Assembly (NCBI GenBank): GCA_947375185.1
Contig: CANCEU010000023.1
Coordinates: 1-41,288 of the forward strand
Length of the DNA stretch: 41,288 nt
Source of the DNA: Chitinophagaceae bacterium
GTDB taxonomy: Bacteria > Bacteroidota > Bacteroidia > Chitinophagales > Chitinophagaceae
Direction: 5' to 3'
The translations under genes were made by a program, and so were the position numbers. Below are positions 1 to 7,039 of this stretch, piece by piece (the first letter of the stretch is position 1; every line of letters begins with the position of its first letter). The notes beneath the pieces are model-generated. The model worked only from the letters and a program-made list of their open reading frames with translations. It did not search any database and was not told the origin of the DNA.

Positions 1-209
1 ATTGTCCAGCTTCCCTTATCCACCTCTGCTTCCAATTCTGATGCATCCCATCCGCAATAGCTGATAAAAATTTGAATTTCTTGTTTATTGGTAGTCATTG
101 TGTTGATGGCTTCAATTACTTGCTGCATATTACCACTCAAATAAAGACCATTGGGCATTTGTTTGCCCCCTTTAATGAGATCGGGTCGTTGGTGCAATCC
201 ATAAAGCAT
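1..209 (-). CDS. YqgE/AlgH-family C-terminal half, N-terminally truncated; runs off the left edge
   Basis: The reading frame from ATG at 209 to the window edge gives 69 codons that resemble the second half of YqgE/AlgH (DUF179) proteins: a PNGLYLSGN stretch (family: D/NGLYWGGD), then IQIFISYCGWDASELEAEV and GSW (family: FLGYSGWGPGQLE.E...GSW). The family is normally about 180 residues and begins with a conserved block of roughly 90 residues. That block is absent: an in-frame TGA lies about 15 codons upstream of the ATG and the DUF1543 gene occupies the DNA beyond it. It is therefore either a truncated paralogue/pseudogene or a short stand-alone version. Its 3' end is outside the window. The function of the family is poorly defined. 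The gene lies 32 nt downstream of the DUF1543 gene on the same strand, so it could be cotranscribed. Confidence 0.55.
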   Translation of the reverse strand, partial: MLYGLHQRPDLIKGGKQMPNGLYLSGNMQQVIEAINTMTTNKQEIQIFISYCGWDASELEAEVDKGSWT

Positions 210-241
210 TATTATTAAGGATATCCTGGATATGTCTTTTT

Positions 242-796
242 TTATAAATTTTCAAATTTAAAATACCCCAAGTGAATCGGATCGGTTTCTAAATTTTCAT
301 TTTTCGTAAGCGTAATTGAGTAATTATTTTTCATTTCACTTGGCAATATGTCTTCTACTTTATACATATCGTCAACATCAATTCCATATTTATCGTCGAC
401 ATGCGATGCAGCGCCTTCAAAATGGGTATGTTTAAAAAAAGCTGTTTGTTTAGCTAACTGTATTGCTTTGCTTAATGTTTCGGCAGCAATTACCAATTTA
501 TAATGAAACTCTTCAAATTCATCTTTTTTATAGCCTCCCAAATTGATAAAAAACAATTGGGCATCTGTGGAATTAAAATCAGATTTCGGTGTAACGGATA
601 CTTCGTACCCATTTACATTTTTCACTTCTCTCCAACCATCCACATGCATTTTGCCTTTTGCCTCTGGCCAAAAATGATTAAATGCAGGAATGAGTTCTTT
701 TAATGAGGAAGCAATTCCAAAAAATACATCATGCTGTTCCGTATGACGCCCTGTTGGTTTCCCGCCTAGTAATACCATGTATAATTTTAATTCCAT
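242..796 (-). CDS. DUF1543 domain-containing protein
   Basis: This 184-residue cytosolic protein has the DUF1543 signature at its N-terminus: LYMVLLGGKPTGRHTEQHD followed by FFGIA.SL..LIPAF and W..A..K.H.DGWREV. A second similar half appears around residues 78-130 (LFFINLGGYKKDEFEEFHY, then a KAIQLAK helix), suggesting an internal duplication. It has no signal peptide or membrane segment. The biochemical role of DUF1543 is unknown, and I do not assign one. The gene is divergent from the His-rich small protein at 940; the 143-nt spacer must hold both promoters. The downstream neighbour on the same strand is the AlgH-like fragment. Confidence 0.8.
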   Translation of the reverse strand: MELKLYMVLLGGKPTGRHTEQHDVFFGIASSLKELIPAFNHFWPEAKGKMHVDGWREVKNVNGYEVSVTPKSDFNSTDAQLFFINLGGYKKDEFEEFHYKLVIAAETLSKAIQLAKQTAFFKHTHFEGAASHVDDKYGIDVDDMYKVEDILPSEMKNNYSITLTKNENLETDPIHLGYFKFENL

Positions 797-907
797 AATA
801 TGTTAATGTATGAATGCAAATTATTGAAAATTTTTAAATCAGTAATACATGCAATTTATATAAACATATCTGTAACTAATTCCATGATTATTATTTGACC
901 TTAGACC

Positions 908-923
908 TGTGGAATTCTCCACA
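908..923. promoter_or_regulatory. Short perfect palindrome upstream of the His-rich gene
   Basis: TGTGGA-ATTC-TCCACA is a perfect 6-bp inverted repeat with a 4-nt centre, ending 16 nt before the ATG at 940. It could be an operator for a dimeric regulator or a small 5'-UTR hairpin. It lies where a -7/+1 region would be expected. No cognate regulator is evident nearby. Confidence 0.35.
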
Positions 924-939
924 AATAAATTTTTTTATC

Positions 940-1155
940 ATGGACAACACATTAGTTAAACCAGCAATTGGTACTGAGCATCACAAAAAAGCAGCAGAAC
1001 ATCATGAACATGCGGCTAAGTATCATCACGAAGCTGCTAAACATCATGAAGCGGGCAATCATGAAAAGGCTTGTGAAAGTACCGTTAAAGCACTTGCACA
1101 CCATGCATTAGCGTCTGATCATCAAAAGGAAAATTTAAAGCAACATGCTAAATAG
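940..1155 (+). CDS. Small histidine-rich heptad-repeat protein
   Basis: The 71-residue protein starting MDNTLVKP contains 14 histidines (about 20%). Residues 14-40 form near-perfect heptads of the pattern x-H-H-E-A-A-K, which would make an amphipathic helix with His pairs on one face; a second helix-like stretch follows at 43-70. There is one Cys and no signal peptide. An upstream in-frame start at 895 would add 15 residues, but they cross the palindrome at 908-923 and lack the repeat character, so 940 is preferred. Small HHEAAK-type proteins occur in many bacteria and are often annotated as hypothetical; metal binding or a stress role is a guess from composition only. It is a single gene, divergent from DUF1543 and convergent with the DinB gene. 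Confidence 0.7.
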   Translation: MDNTLVKPAIGTEHHKKAAEHHEHAAKYHHEAAKHHEAGNHEKACESTVKALAHHALASDHQKENLKQHAK

Positions 1156-1184
1156 TAATTGCTTTTTATTTTTATCGCTCACTG

Positions 1185-1664
1185 CTATTTTAGTAACAGT
1201 AGCTGACCAATATGATTTGCCAAATGATTTGTACGGCTAATTAATACACTTAATTTATTTCTATTTGGCTCTTTTGCAAAATCTTCATCAGTAACAGCAG
1301 TATGCTTTTCCAGCCATTGCTCAAACGACATGTTAGCAATATGGCTATTTAATTTTTCATTCACTGTATCCCAATTGCTTCTTAAATCAGACAAGGTTGG
1401 AATTGTCTCAACCGTTTTATCTGGAGTTTGAATGAAAATTGGATTTAAATTAGGATACAACTGATCGCCAAATCCTAATAAAGGAATCATTCTGTCATGC
1501 ACTGCAGTAAGATGCCCTAATATATAAATACCTCTATTTTTTCCTTCAACAATATCTTTCATTAATTGCTGGTCCGAAAGTTCGGCTAATAATTTATTAC
1601 AGGCTTTAATTTGACCATTCCATGCTCCCACTACTATGGATGCTATAAAGTTTTCGTTGTTCAT
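1185..1664 (-). CDS. DinB-like four-helix-bundle protein
   Basis: The 159-residue product matches the DinB/YfiT-like fold: an N-terminal helix, GHLTAVHD at residues 50-57, and NHLANHIGQL near the C-terminus. H51, H147 and H151 sit at the positions of the three His that bind a divalent metal in this superfamily. Members include thiol-dependent transferases and many stress-associated proteins of unknown activity. The start at 1664 (MNNENF) is chosen because an extension to 1751 would run through the divergent promoter and the first codons of the hydrolase gene at 1746, and adds residues untypical of the family. It is divergent from the alpha/beta hydrolase with an 81-nt spacer. Substrate unknown. 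Confidence 0.72.
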   Translation of the reverse strand: MNNENFIASIVVGAWNGQIKACNKLLAELSDQQLMKDIVEGKNRGIYILGHLTAVHDRMIPLLGFGDQLYPNLNPIFIQTPDKTVETIPTLSDLRSNWDTVNEKLNSHIANMSFEQWLEKHTAVTDEDFAKEPNRNKLSVLISRTNHLANHIGQLLLLK

Positions 1665-1694
1665 ATATTGTGATGATGTCGGTTTTGAATAAAT

Positions 1695-1727
1695 TTGTTT
1701 TCTTCTATCAAAATAACAATAAATTTG
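1695..1727 (+). promoter_or_regulatory. Bacteroidota-type promoter of the alpha/beta hydrolase gene
   Basis: TTG at 1695-1697 and TAAATTTG at 1720-1727 (TAnnTTTG) are 22 nt apart, fitting the TTG-N17-23-TAnnTTTG pattern of this phylum. The element ends 18 nt before the ATG at 1746. A second TAAATTTG copy lies at 1690-1697. Confidence 0.45.
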
Positions 1728-1745
1728 ACCATCAAACAATAAATT

Positions 1746-2651
1746 ATGCATAAATACCTATTAATTATTTGTATGGCGTCAGCAGCCATTAATGTACATG
1801 CACAGTGGAGTGATCCTGAAGTGAAAATAATGGATGCAGCTGCTAGAAAAGGAGTTGCAGGTAGTTTTATAAAATTAAGCGATGGTATTACACATTATGA
1901 AAAAGCAGGAACAGGTAAAAGTGGAGTAGTGGTATTGGTGCATGGTTTTAGTGTCCCTTATTTTATTTGGAACGGCTTTTTTGAAAACTTAGTTAAAGAA
2001 GGATATCAAGTAATAAGATATGATGAATTTGGAAGAGGTTACTCCGACAGACTCACTAAAGATTATACTGCAAAAGTATATACCCAACAATTATACGATT
2101 TAATAAATGGGCTTTCTATTAAGGAGCCAGTGAATATAATAGGAGTTTCTTTTGGAGGCATCGTAAGTACTAATTTCACATTAGCACATCCAAGACTTGT
2201 TAAAAAAATGGTTTTAATTGATCCTGCATCAGAAAGAAATAAAACAATCGCTACCGAGCAATCATTTGATGAAATGATGGCAAAAAGTTCAGACGCACGT
2301 GCAAAAGGACAATTAGAAGATTTTAAATATCCTGCCAATTTCCCAAATTGGGTTGAAAATTATAAAGTACAAATGCAATACAAGGGCACTAGAAAAGCAT
2401 TGGTATCAACTAGATATCATTATGATACCATTCCCTATTTGGATCGATATAAAAGCTTGCAAAAATTGCATAAGCCAATATTGTTAATATGGGGTACCGA
2501 AGACCATACTGTTCTATTAAAATATAGCGATTCAATTAGAGCTACTTTGAATGTTAAATTTTTATCTATTTCAGATGCGGGTCATTTGCCTTATTTGGAA
2601 AAACCTGAAATTACAAATAAAGAAGTCATTGATTTTTTAAAGCGTAATTAA
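1746..2651 (+). CDS. Secreted alpha/beta hydrolase
   Basis: The 301-residue protein begins with a signal peptide ending in VHAQ (residues 1-20), so it is exported to the periplasm. It has the alpha/beta hydrolase landmarks in order: HGFS oxyanion-hole region at 66-69, nucleophile elbow GVSFGG with S135, acid D253 in WGTEDHTV, and H280 in DAGHLPYLEKPE. All three catalytic residues are intact. The spacing and the PYLEKPE tail resemble esterase or C-C hydrolase-like members, but the substrate cannot be told. It stands alone, with its own promoter in the divergent spacer, and ends at the strong terminator at 2654-2684 shared with the S9 peptidase. Confidence 0.85.
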   Translation: MHKYLLIICMASAAINVHAQWSDPEVKIMDAAARKGVAGSFIKLSDGITHYEKAGTGKSGVVVLVHGFSVPYFIWNGFFENLVKEGYQVIRYDEFGRGYSDRLTKDYTAKVYTQQLYDLINGLSIKEPVNIIGVSFGGIVSTNFTLAHPRLVKKMVLIDPASERNKTIATEQSFDEMMAKSSDARAKGQLEDFKYPANFPNWVENYKVQMQYKGTRKALVSTRYHYDTIPYLDRYKSLQKLHKPILLIWGTEDHTVLLKYSDSIRATLNVKFLSISDAGHLPYLEKPEITNKEVIDFLKRN

Positions 2652-2653
2652 AA

Positions 2654-2684
2654 AAAAAGAGCTGGCAAAGTGCCAGCTCTTTTT
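2654..2684. terminator. Bidirectional intrinsic terminator
   Basis: A perfect 10-bp GC-containing stem (agagctggca / tgccagctct) with a 3-nt loop is flanked by an A-run before and a T-run after, extending the pairing to 14 bp. It sits between two convergent genes (hydrolase ending 2651, S9 peptidase ending 2704) and can serve both strands. Confidence 0.9.
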
Positions 2685-2703
2685 GGAAGATTAAGTGTAA
2701 CTA

Positions 2704-5187
2704 TTATTTTTTCCTTTCAATATCTTTATTCATCTCTTCAATATCTACTGGTCTTTCACTGTCATCTCCTAAGAGGTATTTTGAGAAGTAGTCGGCTGTT
2801 CTCCAAAACCAATATTCGTTCATGTCGCCAAAGCCATGACGCTGAGTTGGAAGTATTAACATGTCAAAACGTTTATTGGCCTTAATTAATGCGTTAACAA
2901 CGCGTATGGTATTAGCGGGATGTACGTTGTTATCAATTTCGCCATGAATTAATAATAATTTTCCTTTTAAGTTTTTAGCAATCTCTGGGTTCTTGTCTAT
3001 CATATATGAGAAAGTGGTATCGCCTTTATCTGAAATATTTTCTTTTACGCCATTGTGCTTTTCACTCCACCATCTATTGTAAATGCTATTGTCGTGATTG
3101 CCTGCATTGCTTACGGCTACCTTGAAAATATCGGGATAAACAAACATGGCCGCTGTGCTCATAAATCCGCCACCACTATGACCATGAATACCTACTTTAT
3201 CACCATCGATAAACTTATACCTATCTGCTAATTGTTCAATGGCCGCTTTTTTGTCTGCCAATCCGTAATCTCTTAAATTATTGTAACCATAATTGTGGTA
3301 CCATTTACTTCGGGCAGGATTTCCCCCGCGATTCCCTAAAGTAATTACTACAAAACCTAGTTGTGCCAATCTGTCTATGCGATCCATGCCTTTGCTAAAG
3401 CTCTTATTAACTGATTCAGTTTGAGGGCCTGGGTATACATATTCAATGATTGGATACTTTTTTGTACTATCAAAATCGTATGGCTTATACATTACACCAA
3501 AAATATCTGTAATGCCATCGTCGGCCTTTACTTTAAATGTTTCAGGGTATTTATAACCAGCAGCAAATAGGGAACTTAAGTCGGCAGTTTCTAAATCCAT
3601 AAGTTTTTTACCATCGGTTCCATACAAACTTGAAATGGGAGTCGTATTTACTCTTGAGCTAGTATTTACAAAATAGTTTTTATTGTCATTGATGATAAAA
3701 CTATGATCGTAATTGCCTGAATTTAATAATTGTAAATTTGAGCCATCAAAATTTACTTTGTATAAATGTAAATAATATGGATCCTCTTTGGAATTGCTTG
3801 AAGCATTTTCTCTTCCATTGCCTGAGAAATAAATTATTCTTTTTTCTTCATCAATTGATACAATTTCCTCAATATGCCAAGGCCCTTGTGTAATTTGATT
3901 TTTTAATTTACCTTCTTTATCATACAAATATAAATGCGCCCAACCATCGCGTTCACTCCATTCAATAAACTCACCAGTATTTTTTATCAAGCCTGGTTTC
4001 TTGATTTCTACATAAGTGTTTAAATTTTCCTCTGCCAACGTTTTCACTTCGCCATTATTGATATCTACAACACATTGATCAATCTTTTTTAAATCTCTAC
4101 TTGTTCTTGCTAAATATAATTTGTCATTGGTTCCGAGCCATATCATTGGCTTATGTTCGTCATCTCGTGTATTTACTTTACTTGTTTTATTCCAAACGGA
4201 TATATCTTGATCTTTAAATAAGGAGACATTAATTTCTTTAAAAGAATATGCACTCATATCTACAATCATCAAATGATCCACTGGAGCTTCTTTTTCACCT
4301 GGCATCCAATATTTGTAAGTTTCAAGTGTTGGTCTTGGATCTGCAATACTATTGATAACCCATAGGTCCTTAACTTTTCGATTGTCCACTTTGGTGATAG
4401 CTAAATGCTTGCCATCTTCACTCCATAATCCATTAACTGACTTTCTTTTATTTTTATTTTTCTCTGCATCCACATTGGTTTCCCCGCCACCTCCATACGC
4501 ACCTTCGCTATGCCAGCTGAAGTTTTGAATACCATCAGTTGTAATGGCATGTTCTATAATTGTACTATCATCATCATTTTTTAAAGCCTTTTCATAATTG
4601 GCTTTATCCATATAGTATAAATTGTAATTTCTTCCAAAAACGATTGTTTTTTCATCAGGTGAAACATTTGCCCAATTTGGTTTTTTCTTTGGCTTTTTAT
4701 AACCTACTAATTCATTTAGCTGTTCAGTTGCAAGGTTGTATTCAAAGTAAAAAGTCTTTTTAATTTTTTCGGGCTTTGCATCTTTTTTAACCTGATCTTC
4801 TTTATTTATTTCAATACTACTTTTTACTTCAAATTGAATCCAGTTTTCATCTTTTATAAACTTGATAGAATCGATTGGTAAATGCTGTCCATCAAATGGA
4901 TCTTTTATAATTTTAGTTAATTCAGCAGCAATTTTATCTCTATTGAACATAGGTTTTTTCTCATTTTTCAAGGGGTCTACTATATTCCATTGCTTGCCTT
5001 CACTCGTTTCATAGGTATACCAAAATTTGTTAGACTGTTTTAACCAATGAGGGTCAACTGTCAAAGAAAATATCATTTTATCCAATTTTTTTGGAGAGAA
5101 TCGAGCTGCTAGACTATAATTTGCCTTATGCTGGCTGATACCTAAAAATGGTATTAGTAAAAGTATCCAGAAGAAAAGTTTACGCAT
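2704..5187 (-). CDS. S9 family (dipeptidyl peptidase IV-like) serine peptidase
   Basis: This 827-residue protein has an N-terminal signal peptide (hydrophobic residues 4-17, ending GISQ), a DPP-IV-type beta-propeller over about residues 40-545 (WSERDGWAHLYLYD at 409-422 is typical), and a C-terminal prolyl-oligopeptidase catalytic domain. The triad is intact: S671 in GHSGGGF, D752 in HGEIDNNV and H784 in QRHGFGD. Such enzymes cleave short peptides in the periplasm, often after Pro or Ala at position 2. It is transcribed alone towards the shared terminator at 2654-2684. Exact specificity (DPP4, DPP7-like or acylaminoacyl peptidase) is not settled by sequence reading. Confidence 0.9.
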   Translation of the reverse strand: MRKLFFWILLLIPFLGISQHKANYSLAARFSPKKLDKMIFSLTVDPHWLKQSNKFWYTYETSEGKQWNIVDPLKNEKKPMFNRDKIAAELTKIIKDPFDGQHLPIDSIKFIKDENWIQFEVKSSIEINKEDQVKKDAKPEKIKKTFYFEYNLATEQLNELVGYKKPKKKPNWANVSPDEKTIVFGRNYNLYYMDKANYEKALKNDDDSTIIEHAITTDGIQNFSWHSEGAYGGGGETNVDAEKNKNKRKSVNGLWSEDGKHLAITKVDNRKVKDLWVINSIADPRPTLETYKYWMPGEKEAPVDHLMIVDMSAYSFKEINVSLFKDQDISVWNKTSKVNTRDDEHKPMIWLGTNDKLYLARTSRDLKKIDQCVVDINNGEVKTLAEENLNTYVEIKKPGLIKNTGEFIEWSERDGWAHLYLYDKEGKLKNQITQGPWHIEEIVSIDEEKRIIYFSGNGRENASSNSKEDPYYLHLYKVNFDGSNLQLLNSGNYDHSFIINDNKNYFVNTSSRVNTTPISSLYGTDGKKLMDLETADLSSLFAAGYKYPETFKVKADDGITDIFGVMYKPYDFDSTKKYPIIEYVYPGPQTESVNKSFSKGMDRIDRLAQLGFVVITLGNRGGNPARSKWYHNYGYNNLRDYGLADKKAAIEQLADRYKFIDGDKVGIHGHSGGGFMSTAAMFVYPDIFKVAVSNAGNHDNSIYNRWWSEKHNGVKENISDKGDTTFSYMIDKNPEIAKNLKGKLLLIHGEIDNNVHPANTIRVVNALIKANKRFDMLILPTQRHGFGDMNEYWFWRTADYFSKYLLGDDSERPVDIEEMNKDIERKK

Positions 5188-5363
5188 ATTATTTTTTTTA
5201 TGACTTGTAAAATACCAAATATGCGCTTATTCACCAATAAAGGGGAACATTTCCTTAAAATGTACTGATTATTTATAGTGGCAGCTATGTTTATATTGTA
5301 TAATGTGTGAAGATTGCAACTTATCTATACTTATGTGTAATAATTAACATTTTTTATAGCTAG

Positions 5364-5879
5364 ACCTTTTCTACAAAAAGGTTTTTCAAGGATCTCGCAG
5401 CAATTGATAAAGTTGCTAATTCATTAAAGCTAGATAGTATCCATTATGGCGATTACGATGCAGTTTTTTACCCGGGTGGACATGGCCCACTTTGGGATTT
5501 AGCGAATGATAAAAATTCAATTGATTTAATTGAACATTTTTACAATTCACAAAAGCCTATTGCATTTGTTTGTCATGCACCAGCGGCTTTGATACATGTG
5601 AAAGCAGAAAATGGTCATCCTCTAGTTAAAGGGAAAAATGTTACTTCTTTTTCTGACAGTGAGGAGAATATTATGGGTTTGTCAAAAATTGTTCCTTTTT
5701 TACTTGAAGATCAATTAAATAAATTAGGATCACATTACAGTAAGGGAGCTGATTGGAGTTCATTTGCAGTTCAGGATGGGCTTTTAATTACTGGACAAAA
5801 CCCTGCATCCTCTGAAGCTGTAGCAAAACTGCTTTTGAAAACACTAATTGGTAAAAAAGAGCATCATAACGTAAAATGA
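5364..5879 (+). pseudogene. 5'-truncated DJ-1/PfpI (type 1 glutamine amidotransferase-like) gene
   Basis: An open frame without a usable ATG encodes 171 residues that align with the last two thirds of DJ-1/PfpI proteins: STKRFFKD, DYDAVFYPGGHGPLWDLA, the nucleophile elbow FVCHAPAAL with the catalytic Cys, NVTSFSDSEE, GADWSSF and LLITGQNPASSEA. Intact members are about 225-230 residues and start with a beta strand plus a catalytic Glu; those first roughly 80 residues are missing. A TAG stop lies directly upstream (5361-5363), and the 173 nt between it and the S9 gene do not encode the missing part in any frame I read. Possible TTG starts (for example 5589) would give a fragment without the elbow. 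I call it a 5'-deletion pseudogene; the remaining frame is undamaged, so the loss may be recent. Confidence 0.75.
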
Positions 5880-5971
5880 ATTTGCCAGGCAAATGGCGGT
5901 TATTCGTAAGTTATAATTTACTTTGTGTTACATATTATTGTAATTAAAAGTATTTAACTTTATCTGTAACC

Positions 5972-7000
5972 ATGCCTAATCCCCCTAAAATTGCCTGGGC
6001 AAATCATTTAAGAGCTGCAGCCACACTAGGTGTAATTTTTATACATAGTTCATCTTATTTGACAGGAGGTTTTGGGCAGATCCCCCAAAGCCATTGGGTA
6101 ATTGCAATTATAATCAATACATTAGTGAGGTGGTCTGTACCTGTTTTTGTAATGCTTACTGGCAGCTTTGTTTTGGCAAATTATAATGGCTTACCTCGCC
6201 CTTTTTTAGTAAAAGCTTTTCGAAAAATTTTTATTCCCTTTTTGATTTGGAGTTTTGTTTATTTATTTTATAATAACTGGGATAATTTAATAGGACATGT
6301 ATTGTCAATTAATCAAAAAGGGGCACTTATTTTGGATAAGCTCATAACGGGTTCTGCCGTGCATTTGTGGTATATCTATATGATTATAGGTATGTATTTA
6401 TTAATTCCTATAATTTCAAAGTGGACCAAAGAAGCAACCAAAAAACAGCTCGGTATTTTCATAGGATGTTGGGTTATTTTATTAATCGTTTATCCGTGGA
6501 TTGATAAATATAAAAATGATTTTGAGTTAGGTTTTTTCACGGGGTATGTTGGTTATTTAATAGCAGGCTATTATTTTTTTAAATACATAGTAGCCCCTAA
6601 ATGGATATTATGGTTGTTGTTTATTTTAAGTTGCGTGACTATTTCATTAGCCACTTATTTTTTAGCATTTGAAAAAAATGTAGATAAAGAAATGTTCCTA
6701 GCGCCATTAACGCCCGGCATATTTATAATGAGTGCTAGTATTTATTTACTATTTAAGCAATCTATAATTAAAATGCCTAAATGGCTTCAAAATGTAGTTA
6801 ACTGGATTTGTGAATATAGCTATGGGATCTATTTGATACACTTACTTGTATTGTCACTTATTGATGATTATATAATGAGTATAGATGGCAGTCATCCATT
6901 AATTAGCATTCCTTTAGTGAGCATGCTTTGCCTTATTTTTTCTTTTTTGCTTATTTATTTATTGAGAAAAATACCAATAATAGGGAAATGGGTTGGATAG
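5972..7000 (+). CDS. Acyltransferase-3 family integral membrane protein
   Basis: The 342-residue protein has about ten hydrophobic segments and the acyltransferase-3 (OafA/WecH-like) N-terminus, with R14 in NHLRAAATLGV and H25 in IFIHSSS, the family's conserved Arg and catalytic-type His. Such enzymes move acyl groups from the cytosolic side onto sugars, lipids or peptides at the inner membrane. A TAACTTTA box, one base from TAnnTTTG, lies near 5958 and may be its promoter. It is the first of four co-directional genes (5972-10560), and the radical SAM gene begins 39 nt downstream. The acceptor is unknown; the neighbours suggest a modified lipid or small molecule, which is inference. Confidence 0.82.
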   Translation: MPNPPKIAWANHLRAAATLGVIFIHSSSYLTGGFGQIPQSHWVIAIIINTLVRWSVPVFVMLTGSFVLANYNGLPRPFLVKAFRKIFIPFLIWSFVYLFYNNWDNLIGHVLSINQKGALILDKLITGSAVHLWYIYMIIGMYLLIPIISKWTKEATKKQLGIFIGCWVILLIVYPWIDKYKNDFELGFFTGYVGYLIAGYYFFKYIVAPKWILWLLFILSCVTISLATYFLAFEKNVDKEMFLAPLTPGIFIMSASIYLLFKQSIIKMPKWLQNVVNWICEYSYGIYLIHLLVLSLIDDYIMSIDGSHPLISIPLVSMLCLIFSFLLIYLLRKIPIIGKWVG

Positions 7001-7039
7001 ATGATTGGAAACCTTATTTTTGCTAAATAATCAATCGCA

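Noticed and set aside
1665..1751. Extension of the DinB gene to 1751
   Set aside because: It crosses the divergent promoter and the hydrolase start, with no family residues.
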